In this document: one piece after another, positions 50,744 through 63,510 of the stretch
How positions within the stretch are numbered: the stretch's first letter is position 1
How the letters are laid out: every line of letters begins with the position of its first letter
From: Rostratula benghalensis
Lineage: Eukaryota > Chordata > Aves > Charadriiformes > Rostratulidae
Reading direction: 5' to 3'
Assembly: GCA_013399305.1 (NCBI GenBank)
Contig: VXAI01000019.1
Location: forward strand, 681,636 to 745,635
DNA length: 64,000 nucleotides
The notes under the pieces: generated by a model
Database searches by the model: none
The model's input: only the letters and a program-made list of their open reading frames with translations
Told to the model about the DNA's origin: nothing
Made by a program: the position numbers and the translations under genes

Positions 50744-52806
50744 TAATCATAAACTGGGACTGAATTTCTCCTCTCCTAGAGCTCCAATCATTACCTACCT
50801 AAATAGGTGGGCAAGTGGCTGGAATCCCAGTTTTTAATGCATTTCCTTCCTTGCTGACCTTCTTCCTACTTTTTCAGTAGATTAGCCTGGAACTAAAAAT
50901 TGTAGATCAATAACCAGAGTGGTTTTGCTCATCTGCTGTGGTTAAAAGGTTAATTATCACCTTCCAAATCTTTCTAGGTTCACTCTCCTTAAGTGTCAGG
51001 GCAGTTGTCTATTATACGCTGTCCACTACACAGTGGCAGCCCGAGGCGCTACCATTAATATTAGGTAAAAAGCAACAAAACCAGACAAAAATATTTCTAT
51101 TTTTGTTTAACTAGTAAATTGGAAATTAAGTGCTCTAGATGAGAAAAAAAGGAGACAGTAACTTGAGCAGAAATTGAATATCCAAAGGGAAATTTGTGCT
51201 CCCAGCCAAGCCATGTCTACATAAAGCTTCATGGCTCTGAGAGTCAAGACTTCTATCTCGAGTTCAATAATCTCTGAGCAATGGTGCTCATGACTGATTC
51301 TTCCCATACTACCTGATTATTAAAATCTCAAATTCTTAAAACCCTTCTGAAATTGACTGTTAAAACTTCAGGATGAGTGCTCTCAAACAATCCACCAAGT
51401 ACAGGTATTCTTTCTACCTCAAGGAGTTCTGGAACAGCACTTCTCTGTCAAAGCGGCAAAGCACAGATGGTCACACACCAAAGCTTTTTGCAGAGGAGCA
51501 GAAGTTTCAGCTGTCAGTTAAGGTCCAGCTGACTTTTAAGTCGTGTTTGTACACTTATTCCCCCCAGCACTAGTTAAAGAGAAAGTTGTGTTGAAAAGGT
51601 GTTCTTGAGAAGTTGTACCAGACGATGTCTGGAAATCATCTGTTATCATTGTCACCTTACCACACTGACGATGAGAGAAATCATCATTCTTGTTGCCAAC
51701 TTGTCCTCAAGTTAAACTTCCAACCTCATAATCTTTCCTTGGCCAGAAGAAATGAGTTATTGAAGTTATCAAAAGTCTCCAGGCTCAGCTTTAACAACCA
51801 AAGAATGCAACCAAACACCTTTCAGTTCAAGCTGCACAAATTTTGCTAGTGAGGAGGTAACCTTCTAAGCTCCAGTGACTAGTTACATGTGTTCTCTTTG
51901 CCACCTCCTACTGCTAAACACAGAAGTAGGACACTAAGCTAATGTGTCACATTTTGCAGGCTGGGTGGTCTAGAAACATCCAGAATGAGTTACCACATCT
52001 CAGCTGGGAGGCACTTTCTAAGCTTCATTAATGCTCTTCAGTGAGACTTTATGACCACATCCAAGCTGTCAGAAAGAACATAGTTCCTTATGACAGTGAT
52101 GATTTTAATTTCTATTTTCCACATGATCCACCCGGCTTGTAGGCCTTTTGACAAATAAGGAATATTTGCATTTATTACTACAAACCTTACCCTCAGGAAA
52201 TTTCACATGCAACTAAATCCCTAGAACAAAGCAGCTGGTAAGTCAGCTACATAAATACATATAGTCCAAGAGATCGCTAAAAAGGATTATTTCTACTAAA
52301 GACTGTTTCAGCATCACTTTCAGCAGATACAGGTACAAATATATGACTGGACTGTATTTAGGAGGAAACAAATACTTCCAAGATGCTTCTGCCTATTGGC
52401 ATTCATGGAACTTGCAGTTGACATTCACTGCAGAACAGCCTTAAAAATTATTTTCTTGCAAGACAGCATTTTAGTCACAGAAAAGCTTCAGAAGCTGAAT
52501 AACATAACTCATTCTCGTTTAGCAAATCAAAAAAGCATATTTCAGACATTATTCTGACCAAATATCATTATGTACATTTTATTCCACTAAGACCCTAGAA
52601 AATTAAAAACATCAGAAGAGGCAATATTTCTTGACTGACAAGACTCTAGTCATTCATAAAACACAGATGAGCCAGAAAAAAAAGTCAATATCAGCTATGA
52701 AGAAAGTATCAACATAGAAAGTTATGAAGCTTTAGGTTATGATTCCATAAGGAAATCTCATGGCTTATATTGAATTACTACATATGCCATTGAAGTGTGA
52801 AAGCTT

Positions 52807-52850
52807 TAAAAAAAAACACAAAAAACCAAAACAAACACAAAACAACAAAC
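52807..52850. repeat. A/C-rich low-complexity tract
   Basis: Nine A, then CACAAAAAACC, AAAACAAACACAAAAC and AACAAAC. Member of the A/C tract family. No T or G inside. Confidence 0.88.
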
Positions 52851-54967
52851 ATAAGCTGGGAGCTATTAGTTCTCTGTTCCTCCCACCCAGTTTCTCTGCA
52901 CAGTTCTCTCCTGTAGATGAGATTAGGTTAATCAAATAGGCCAAACTCTTGGAGCAGATTTGTTTACAAGCCCTGTTAATTAAGACAGAGATGCTCAAAT
53001 TTAATCAGAAGTAGAAATGCTTTAGTTGCTAACTCTTGTTTATTTGAACGCTGAAGCACTTTCTCTAACCGTACTCTGATAAGTCACTTAAATTATATTT
53101 AAAACTTAAGAAATGGCAGAATGCATGTGCCAGCCTCACTTTCTCTGGCTGGCAGCAGTCAGCCAGTCACAGGCAAAAAGAGAAGAGAAATTATGCATAT
53201 TCAGAAGGGAGACATATGCTTTGGCTTTGATTAGGAGGAGGGACAGCACTGTTTTGTACCACAGGATGAATCAGTAACGCCTCCGCACTCACCACATGGG
53301 GTGCAGGGCGGGGGGAGTTAAAAAAAAAAGGAAACTCCTTTCTTCCCCTTCTAAAGGGATTTACCTGTCCCCACATTTCTTCTATTTTGCAGGCCACTTC
53401 AAAATAACTCGCATATTATTATTGGCATGGAAGCATTTCAAGGGCTGAGTTGAGGAGAGTGTTAAGCACCTCGAACAAGAAAGTAGAACAAACAGTGACA
53501 TCGAGTGGCAAGATTCCTGCAATACACTTCTGAAAGTCCCTGTTGGAAACTTCTTGCCCATTTCTAAGGACTGTAAAAATTTTAATTCTTACTTGTACAT
53601 TTAAATTAAAATTTAATTATATTGAAATTTAAAGCAGGGTGCTTTAAATGAAGTGGAAATGTTACTTTTTGTCTTATTTGTGCTTGAACCTGCAATGTTT
53701 CGTTGGAAAGCATTCTTGAATTAAAGTTAAAAAACCCCACATAACCACAATTCACACTAGGAACAGGCTCAACTAATAACTTTAAGAAGAGAAAGACCTG
53801 AGCCTAGTCAGTTCTTGAAACATTTATAAAGCCTTCTCTTCTGAACAGACCTTAATATATCTGAAGCTGCAGAAAAATCACATGCAGTGGTAAAAAAACC
53901 AAAGGTACATGTAGGTCATGTATTCTACCAAATACTCCTTCCCTCTTAGGCAGCTACCAATGAGTTGAAGTTAAGGACATTTTGATTATTCTGTTTAAGT
54001 GTCTCTCCATTTCAGTCCTGGAGAAGGGGCATTTTGAATGACACATGTATCACTATGAATTGAACTCTGAAGTTTCTGAATGGTGTCTAGCATTGCTCTA
54101 AGCCTGGTCTTATGCACACACTGAAGTATTTCACAGAAACTGTCCTCTTTTTTACAGTTTTGTCTCAAAAATGAGATACAGCTTTGCTATTCTAAACCTC
54201 TTTTTTTTTTTTTCCCCCTAGGAAATAGTCCACAGAGTTATCTGCTGCTATTCTTCTGTCAGATATGGAACCAGTGTGACAAGAGCCATATTTATGGCTT
54301 GAAATCTCCTAGGACATCATAATACTCACATAATACCCAGGTGGGTAGTTAGTGACAGAAGAAAGATGACTTAAACTTCCTAGGACTGCAGCATCATACT
54401 GTGCCCGAGGAATGGTAACACATAGGGGACATTTATTATATGACAGCAGAGGAGATGGCAGGGATTTATTCATTAAGTTCACAGTTCCTGGGCAAGAAAT
54501 TTTCTGGGTAGTTCACAGCATGCACACAGCTGGGTTCTGAGTGCTGAGAAAACTGCATTTGCTAGTGAGGAATCTTCTTTTCCCTCCCCAAGTACCACCA
54601 CATTTATTATCTGCAAACTCTAAAATTTATTCTGTAGTTTCTGGAGGACACGTACACAAGCCATTTTAAGGAAAGAACAAAACAGGGGTTTAATAAAATA
54701 AAGGTGTACTTCATTGGTACCTCTCTGAATAGCATCTGGGATTGGGGAAATAAACGAAAGCTGAAATAGAGTAATGAGAATGTGACATTAGGAGACAAAT
54801 GACACGTCTTTGGCTTCATGCTGGAAAGCTTATTTCATTCATTGCATTACGGGACACCACACCTGGCTATTTATCAGTATGATCAAAGACAAAGAATTGC
54901 CTTTAGAAAATTCACAGACAGCATGAAACAGACAGGAATATTCCGATGTCCCAACCAGCTATGCCAA

Positions 54968-55013
54968 GTGTGTGTGTGTGGGGTGTGTGTGAGTACATAT
55001 ATATGTATCTATA
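54968..55013 (+). repeat. (GT)n microsatellite followed by AT/GT stretch
   Basis: About seven GT units, GGG, four more GT units, then GAGTAC and ATATATATGTATCTATATG. Alternating purine-pyrimidine sequence that can form Z-DNA (known class property). The open frame at 54818-55108 crosses it and is not a gene. Confidence 0.88.
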
Positions 55014-57941
55014 TGATGATTATATTTCTTCTCTACAGTACTAAAAATCAGAAAGCCATTTATTGTATTTCTCACATCCCCATGATATTCCCCGCAAGTG
55101 CTAGTTAGTACCTCCATCCCCTATCTCCCCGCTGAGCAATGAGGGCTACTAAGCCTGAGACAGCAATGAGCTTCATTTAATCTTTTAATTATTCTGTCAA
55201 ATTAATCAGATGATAGACAAGGAAAAAAAAAAAACCAACATACATCTCCTAGTTTTCTGTAGCCCAAGAAACTTGCAGAAGAAAAAAACTAAAGAAATTC
55301 ATGCAAGACAGTCTGTATTTAAATTTCTCTTGTCATTCTAGGGAGCCATCAAGCCAAATGCCACACACAGATGAATGAATAAGTGAACAATAGTCTTGTT
55401 CAGAATGGAGACAGTCTCTGAGAATAAAGTGTATTTTAACAACCTGTGGCTAAAATGAACTCGGTAAGGGAATATTTGCTGCTTCTCAATTCCAGGTTAA
55501 TTTGTCTTTACACAAATAACACATTTTACACCTAAATCCTTCAGCTTTTGAATTAGTTACTACTTGAAAACTAGATGCTTGTGCTAGCAATAGTATTTTC
55601 AAAACAGTGGTTAAGGAGTTTGGTTTGCACAGTATTTCTGATTAAGTAATAAAAAAATCCAGCAAATCTAACAAATTACCATCTAAAATGAGTAGAAGTG
55701 CTCTGTAAGTTTGAGCAGTCTCATGTACATTAAGCAAATTATATCTTCAAACAAGAGCTAAAAGGACACTGAAGGCTCTTAACATCTTGTTATAGAAGCT
55801 TTTGCAAATAAAGTTAAAACTTCTAGAACAATAATTTTTCATACATAGAACTAAACAGTTTTATTTTTTTCCTCCTTTTCTCAGACGTTTCAGTACAGTT
55901 CATTCATCTCCAAAATATGTACAATAAAAACTCTGATTTTTTTTGTTTTTTTCTTAGAAATCAGCATCACAAGGTACAAGTGCAGGATGAGACAATCATT
56001 TTAGACTGATTTTTTTGTCCATTATCTTTTGGAAAGCAGAGACCAAGTATCAGTTGTGCCATATGGGCCAGCTGTCTCCTATCTGTGCTGCAATATGAAG
56101 CGTTGCATACACATGGCAAGACTTGTGCATGCTACGCATCCAGTGTTCTATTTTGTCCCAGACTTCATCCTCCTTGGAACTTTTCTCACAGAAGCCTACA
56201 CAGTGGGAAGCCAGCTGGAAGCAAATAGAATTAAGTTTGACCTCCCCACCCCTTACAGATTTCCCATGACTTCCATGCTGTAGTAAAGTTTTTTTTTTTT
56301 CCTTTATACAACGCAGCATCTCTTCTGGACCACTGTCAACCAGACAGCAACGATCACAGTCATTAAAAAAGACCCGACAGAAACATATTCAACATCTCAC
56401 CCTCAGGAAGGGATAACCTCTTACTGTTAGATACCTTTAAAACCTCCAATAGAAATTGCCATACTTCAAAAACAGAAATACCTGCTTTTACAATAGCATT
56501 TATCAAGCAGGTTCCCTGATTTCTTACAGCAGTCTGGAACAGTAGGGAGAGATGAAAAGGAATTAGATGTAGTTCAAGATCACGACAGTTTTTTCAGTAT
56601 GGCAAAATCCAAAGCTCAAGCAGAATCCAGCTTCAAACTATAGGCATCAAGATTAAATTGTGATAAATGCAGCTCTGTTTTAGTAAGGTGTTGCATGAAA
56701 AGAAGTGGGTTGCACACATGAAATACCTTCATTTACCTCTGTTATAGAACAGCAATATTATTTTTTAATTTCATTCATTTAAATTCAGAGCAATATGCTG
56801 TTCTCAAGAACTAGGAAGACTGATCTTGCAAATAAGAAAAAAAATACCTCTAATATGTAGTTAGCTTTTTGTTTTCTTTTACTAGGTTACTAGTAAGCTT
56901 TACTAGATTAAAAATATGAACAGAATATAGGGTGTGTGGATTGTATAACAAGAGTTTATTCCTGGCCTTTCAGGCAATTGTCACACATTTCTGGTGAATT
57001 TCTTCCTTCTGTCAAGGATTAGAGCCCTCAAACAGAAGCTGCTTCTGTCTACTCAGATTACTAAGATCCCAATATCATGGCAGGAATTTATGTTATCGGC
57101 TGCTGCTTGTCACCTCAACAGCAGCCCTTCTCTTCTGGCTTCAACTCCTTTACAGCTGCCAAAAATTGGGTGCTGCTTTAGCAAAATACTTACTTCTTAC
57201 TACCCAGTTGAGTCACAGTTTGAGAGTGAAAGAGAATGAAATTTTAGTTCGTGTCATCCGCCCTCCAACCTGCCACATAGGGTATTTACAGTCCCTCAAA
57301 TTTCCTACAGGTTGATAACTTCACTAGATCTCAGGATTAAACATTGGTATTCCCATCCACCTGGCATGCAGTGGAATCAGGTGGATACCACCTTATCCTG
57401 AACGGTAACGTTTCACTTGTGGTTTGAACTTCTCTTAGCATTGCCCAGAAGATTGATAATTAAAGGGTGCCATGAAAGGAAGCATCCACAGAACAAAACT
57501 CCTAGTTTTATTGTTTTAAGTATGGGAAAATGCATCTAAATGATCACACTTCTCTGAAGGCACAAGATCATTGTCTGGGTTCATAATTTCACCATCCCTG
57601 CACATTAATATAGTGAATAAGTCTCTTGGCTGCTTTCAATATAGTTATTGTAATGTTAAAAAACCTGATATGGATGTTACAGTAAGAATAACAGCTAGCA
57701 CATCTAGATTTGGGGAAAGACAACTCACCATATGGTGCGTCTCATGATAGCTGGACACCACAAAGCCCTTAGGAGCTTCTCTTCAACAGCAGCTTTCCTC
57801 TTCAAGAAGCCAGTTGAGCTTCTGACATCTGTGGTCTTTCACATATATCCAGGCCTTTAACCTTGGATTTGGAGTTTAATAATTTCATTTCACTCTCCCC
57901 AGAGCCCTGAAGACGACTTTTATATAATTATTCCAGTATTT

Positions 57942-57963
57942 AACACAGGGAAAACACAGGGAA
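57942..57963 (+). repeat. tandem duplication of an 11-mer
   Basis: AACACAGGGAA is repeated perfectly twice, head to tail, followed by AATCCAGG. A small recent duplication, with no gene context. Confidence 0.85.
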
Positions 57964-58119
57964 AATCCAGGTGTGTATTCAAAGTCAGAGGTGCTTTCAC
58001 AAGCAAGATGTGAGTCTTATAGTTTCTCTGAAATACATCCAGGAGATACACCTGCTCAGAAATGCCTCTGCAACCTTATCACCACCACAAATTTCTCTAC
58101 CATTCCTGCAACAAGTTGA

Positions 58120-58145
58120 TGTTATTAACATTATTGTTAATAACA
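58120..58145. repeat. perfect 10-bp inverted repeat, 6-base loop
   Basis: TGTTATTAAC and GTTAATAACA flank ATTATT. Each arm has a GTTAAT-type half-site resembling HNF1 and homeodomain cores, though the spacing does not match the classic 13-bp HNF1 palindrome. AACAACAACA follows. Symmetry is seen directly; function is inference. Confidence 0.85.
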
Positions 58146-59392
58146 ACAACAGAGATTAAAAAAATAACAAGCCTTCTTGTCTTTCCTCAACAATTCTATC
58201 TTCTAAGGTAACTGAGATCTTTGCTTACTCGAAATCTCCTTATTAGTGACTACTCACGGCTGGCACCCATCCTTAATTGGACCTGGAAGCACTCCAGGTG
58301 CAAGGAGCTCACTAATTGTTTAAGTGTTTGGGGGTCTGGTTAACTCCTCCAAGGCTGGGGATATTTGCATACTCCTCTCCTAAGGCTTTACAGTAAATTC
58401 TCTTGTGTTGTTTTTTCAGTCTTGATAGGTGAAAAAAATTGTGCAGATAATACATTTGGCTCAATTACAGACACTTAAAACAGAAAGTATTCTACCAACT
58501 GTTTGGTAGAATGTAAGTGGGAGAAAAGTCCCCAGAGTTGTAAAATGAAACGTATTGGGAAAGAAAGACTAGTTCATAATTTATGTCAATGTGTTCCAGA
58601 AATTGAAGCGTAGTTTAAAACCCAAAACAAGCAAATAATAAAATAAAACTTTATGAAACCATATATAAATAATATAGAAATTATTCCATCGTTTGAAATA
58701 AGGTCAAATTTTTAAGAGACTATAAATTTACTAATTGAAGGTTATTTACATGAAACATGTTGCTGTGTTAATACTTGTTTTGCTTTGCTTTGGCTATTGG
58801 GTAGCAACCTTTACGACGTGTTTTATACTACACAATTTTATAGATTTCAGAAGAGCTATTTTGTTTGGCCCTTTTCTAAATGTGAAAAGAATCATGCTCT
58901 TTTCTTTTGCTCCGTTTTTCACGTCTTTTTCTGTTTTCTAGTCCTCAGCCCATTAGATCTGACATCTCAGTCATGAAAAAGAAAAACATCTGTGGTTGAT
59001 GGTTGATTTTCTCACTTGCAATTTAATAAGTGTTGTATCTGTGTCTTTCTTGATACAAGAAAGGAAATGATTATTCTTTTCTGCTTACTTTTCTTTTGTA
59101 TATATTCTCTATTTGTGGCTGAATTTTCAGTACTCCATTATTATTACAATGCTTATATTACATTTTGGTACCAGGCCAAATTAAATTTTGTGCCCTGACT
59201 GTATTCTTTCTTTATTTTTTCTAGCTTTGGCTAATGATTTTATTAATGGTTAATTGCCTCAGTATTAGCTTTAGTATTATGGCTTATGTACAACCTAGAT
59301 CCAGTAGAACAAGTGAAATGAAAGCTCTAGACACCTGCTGGTAGGCACAGTGGAATAACCTGAAAACATTAAATCTGTTCTGTCATTCACCA

Positions 59393-59863
59393 TCACCGTT
59401 CACCAGCCTGTCTGGAATATAACAAATAAAGCTGCTGCTTCTTGCATTGAATTTTTTTCCTAAACTGCAGCATCTTTCCTCCTGGTGTGTATAGCAAAAC
59501 CAGATAAAAGTCCTGCTGCACTGGATCTGACTTAGATGAGGCTGCTGGTTCTTGATTATCTTCAAAAGTACATTCAGAGCTCTGTAATGCTTCTCTTTGC
59601 TTCTATATCAACATCGTCCCTACCATTCTGAGCTCCACCATCAACTGTGTTAGCTCTGCTGCTTTGCATGAACTTGGATTCGTGTAGGAGGGAAACCTTC
59701 CTTGTTCTTGTCAAGCACATCTATTACCTTCTGGCACACTGTTTCAGCAAACGTAGCCTGCAATGACAGGGGCCATTAGGTCTGTACTTAAACTTTGATG
59801 GCATGAAAGAATGATAACCTCAACATATTGGTCTTTCCACTGTACTGGCAAAGACCATAGGAC
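59393..59863 (-). pseudogene. possible coding relic, unidentified (doubtful)
   Basis: I do not recognise this sequence. Read on the minus strand from 59863, one frame runs 157 codons to a stop at 59393-59395 with only three internal stops. These are TGA at 59744-59746, another TGA eleven codons later, and a TAG about 36 codons after that. The last segment has 69 sense codons without a stop. Its residues look protein-like: an acidic, Gln/Ser-rich stretch (ECTFEDNQEPAASSKSD), then YLVLLYTPGGKMLQFRKKI. A second frame is open in parallel over ATFAETVCQKVIDVLDKNK near its middle. Local GC content is somewhat higher than around it. About eight or nine stops would be expected by chance, so three is only mildly unusual given how many frames were scanned. 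It could be an old processed pseudogene, a relic of an unknown element, or chance. An A/C tract abuts its upstream end (59865), so no poly-A tail lies at the 3' side. Confidence 0.2.
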
Positions 59864-59864
59864 C

Positions 59865-59893
59865 AAAAAAAAACCCAACCAAACCAAAACCCC
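59865..59893. repeat. A/C-rich low-complexity tract
   Basis: Nine A, then CCCAACC, AAACC and AAAACCCC. It adjoins the upstream edge of the doubtful coding relic, on the wrong side to be its poly-A tail. Confidence 0.8.
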
Positions 59894-62853
59894 AGGCTGA
59901 GTTATTACCTATGAAGCCTAGACTTCAGGAATCCTAAATTTCTGCATTGTTTTAAGAAAGTATGAAGTACTCCACACAACCTGGAATTCTGTCATGTTTA
60001 GATCGGGTGATGGGATTCATCTGGGGACTTGCTGTTCTTCAGAAGACTGTGGGAATAACTTCAGCCAGCTGTCTGCAGCAGCAGTTCTGCCTCTTGCGGG
60101 GAAAAAAATTATTTCCCTTTTTCTTTTTCTCCTCAGGGAATCCTAAGAATTTCCCTGGATATTTACAACAGATGTTATAAATATTAACAACTCTTATATC
60201 AACAGAAAGAAAAAGAAGACTAAAATATACATGAGTATCTACAGTACTGCCAACTAAAATCATTCAAGCATTCTCTTTCATAAAAAAACGTAAAGGAAAT
60301 ATCTTACATTTCACTTTGCTGAAATTCTTATTTATAGAAAGAATCAAACAAACAAAAAAAGTTGTAAGGCCTTTTCTTTAGCTGTTCCCAAACATTTCAG
60401 ATTTAATGACTGAAAAAACCTGCAAAATCCTGGAATTCTCTTCTAGATTAACTTGACCTCTACTGTCCCTCTCACAAATGCATGTTACTTCATACAACTG
60501 CAAAAGATAAAAATGGCCACAGCACATATGTGTTTGACACCTAAGTTATGCTCCCTAATATATCATTGCATTTCTGATTGTGTGAGGAAATTTGATACAG
60601 TTATCTGACTAATGTCACAGTCATTACCTGACACACTTGGCTAAACACAAAGATCAAGGAGTTTGGTGGCATTGAGGAGCTAGAAGAAGCACATAACTAC
60701 GTAACAGAACACTAATTTTCTATTTTTTAGCTCATTTCTGTTGGTTTTTTACTCCCCATGAAAATGAGGGAAAAGATATAAGCTGTGCAATAAATCCTCC
60801 TGAACGAGTGCTGTTTGTGAACAAATACCTTTATCACTGAGCCATGTCTTAGACCCTTTTGGTCTCTCCCAGGTGTACTTCACAGGTGGTTACACCAGTT
60901 TCTAGGTGAAACTCCAGTTCAAAAGCTCAAATGTGAGATAGCAGAAATGTAGCTCCTTTTTGAGCTGATCCATACACACTGGATATTTGTACCTATCTGC
61001 CATCCATGTTTAAGAAGTTTACGATCAGGCTGTTTATTAATATTCACTCCAAAGAGACCTCTTTTAAATGGGTGGCAATCTGTTTCTTCTCAAGATGGTC
61101 CTTTCTGTGCAGGTTTGTTCCCTCAGTCTCTCCCAAAGAGTCCTGCCATGATCTCTACCTGTTCAATACCTCATTTTCTTTCCACATCCTCTTGTAAAAA
61201 ATCAGCCTTCTTGCTGGCAGAGTGCAAGGGACATTTCCAGTTTTGGGGTCAGCTGCTGACAACTTATAGCCTGATCACTCTTCTTTCCTGGGGCTGGTAT
61301 TTAGGATGTCATCTTTGGGAAGGATGAACCTTGCAATCTTGGAGAGAGTAGAGGCTTGTCTAATCCTTACCAACTAATGGCACAGCCATTGTAACGTTAA
61401 TTCTTCTGAAGATCTTCATCTGTCTTTGCTGTGTCTGTCTTTACTGCATTTCTCTGGATGTTTGTTCTCCATCAGTTGCTCTCTTTGACTCACATTCTGA
61501 CAGCCACACTCATCTGTACCAAACAGATAAACTGATGGGGAACATGACATTTATGAAAATGGGATCCATAACTACTGCATTCTTCGAACTCTCCTTACGA
61601 AGTTGTTTCAGTAATTACAACTCAAGCCTTCTCTGCTTTTTTTCATTTCTTTTACAAGGCAACGAATACAGTGATATACTACATTTTTGCAGCTCTATCA
61701 GTTGATGTTCCTTCTGTTGCCTTTATTTGTCAAATTTGCCAAATTCTTCATAATTTTCCTCTGCAGAGAGTTGCAAATGTCTTTTTGTTTCCTGCAAATG
61801 CCTGAGGTTTCTGCAGGACTGTTTGTTATTCCACTGACTTCCCTTGTTCTTTTGGGCTGTTATATTTAAGACTGATGAGGCATTCATTCTCAGTCAAGAA
61901 GCTTTTTAAAAGTACACTGCGTTGTATAGATAAATTAATTACTACAATTAAATGCTTGTATATGTTTAGGAATGATTGTTGACTTTGCCCCCTAAGCACA
62001 TTGTCTTTAATCAAAGACTGCAGAGGTGAAAATAATCAATTACTTGCTGCCTACTTCTGCTAAAAATATCCTCATTTCTCAGCTGGGTTAGCTGACTGAC
62101 TACAAGAGAATTTACTGCGCATAAAATCAGTAAGCAGAGAAGAGCCTCAAACACACACTGCAAGAGGAGGTCTATGGTAATTTCAGATAATGTTTCCTCA
62201 AATATATAGAAAAAAAACCCCAACTCAGAAAGTAAGAAATTCATAGAATTAAAATTTGTTTACAATCACAGATTGCTAGCTGCTTTAATTTGTAGTTATG
62301 TTCTTGAACGTGACTACTGTCACAACTCCCACAGCATGTCTTGCTGTTGCCAATTTTAAAATACCATTAGACTATTTTAATAACAGGTAATTTATTTTAG
62401 GAGTTACTCTGTGGTACTGCTGTTAGGTTGTCTGAAACTAGTGTGGGAATTCCTGCTCTAATCTGCAGCCTGGTCACACCTTTAGTATAGAAAGTACTAT
62501 CTGTAGATAATGTCAAAAATATTTAGCACATAAATCACAGACTAAGTGAAGAACATAGATAATTAATGGTAATTCTAAAGATACTTTACACATGAGTATT
62601 TCCTTATATATAGCAGTTTTATAGAGGAGTAAACTTTAAATTTCAATACAGGCATATTTGACAAAACCAAACCCAAGAGTATCAGGGATGCAATAGAAGA
62701 CGTTTGCTCAAATATTACTACAAGTGTAAATTCAATGGCAAAGTAAAATGCGATGATGTATCATTTATCTCTGGACTAAAGCTGCACCTGTACCTTCTGA
62801 GTGGAAAAAGAATTTATAACATCTTCTAACTAATCTGACAACTCTTGCTGTTA

Positions 62854-62900
62854 CCTCCTTTTTCTTTTTTCTTTCTTTCTTCTTCTTTTTTTTTTTTTTT
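62854..62900 (+). repeat. 47-base pure polypyrimidine tract
   Basis: CCTCCTTTTTC, then CTTTCTTTCTTCTTC units and a run of about 17 T, with no purine until 62901. The longest homopyrimidine stretch in the window. On the minus strand it yields a lysine-rich open frame (62765-62947) that is an artefact. Confidence 0.92.
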
Positions 62901-63159
62901 ATGGTAAGAATTACTTGGCAGCATAATACAACTCTGTTATGTGACATTGCACTAGGGAGATGTAGTTAATGTATGTCACCTTTGCCTAGCAGATAAAAAC
63001 GTGTCTCAGGATACATGACAGAGACTATAGAGGAAGGCTGCTGAATGGAGCTGATAGGGTGTTACAGTACCCTTGGAAGGGGAGTCCTAGTAAAATACTA
63101 CAAAGACTGATGACTGCAGTTGTGAATATTCACTTTGGTCCCGACTACTCTTTCTGAAG

Positions 63160-63510
63160 TGAATGTTAGGAAAGAAGATAGATGGAAGGAGAGGACAAAA
63201 GTGAAAAGAAGGACAGTGAGAGCTGGAACTGCAGAGTAGAAAAAGTGCCCTTCTGCATGGGCCACTCTGCCTGGCAAGAAGGAGGAGGAGGCTCTCAGTA
63301 ACCTGGCACATCTGCACTGTGCAGGGAAGGAGGATGAGTTTGGATCCTATGGGACAACCTTGCTTCAAGCTCACACCTTGGCAAGGCAGCTATCCTGCTT
63401 TCTGCCCAGACCGTGGCTGTGCAGTGCCAGTGAGGAGCATTTCAGTGAGGAGATTTCAGCCTGACAGGTCCCTGCCTGCCCTGTCAGTCACAAGATGCAC
63501 CAGTGACACT
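63160..63510. other. locally GC-richer block, purine-rich first half
   Basis: About 350 bases that look close to 50% GC by eye against AT-rich surroundings. The first half (63160-63300) is rich in GGA, GAAG and GAGG runs; the second half has CTGTGCAG, GGTCCCTGCCTGCCCTGTC and CCAGTGAGGAGC words. Open frames run on both strands (plus 63319-63561, minus 63087-63374) but neither resembles a known protein, and CpG is sparse, so it is not a CpG island. It could be an unrecognised old repeat, a regulatory element or an exon-bearing region continuing past the window. Confidence 0.35.

Noticed and set aside
53500..53515. Possible CTCF-like site (CATCGAGTGGCAAG)
   Set aside because: Only about 9 of 13 core positions fit the consensus, which is too weak to report.
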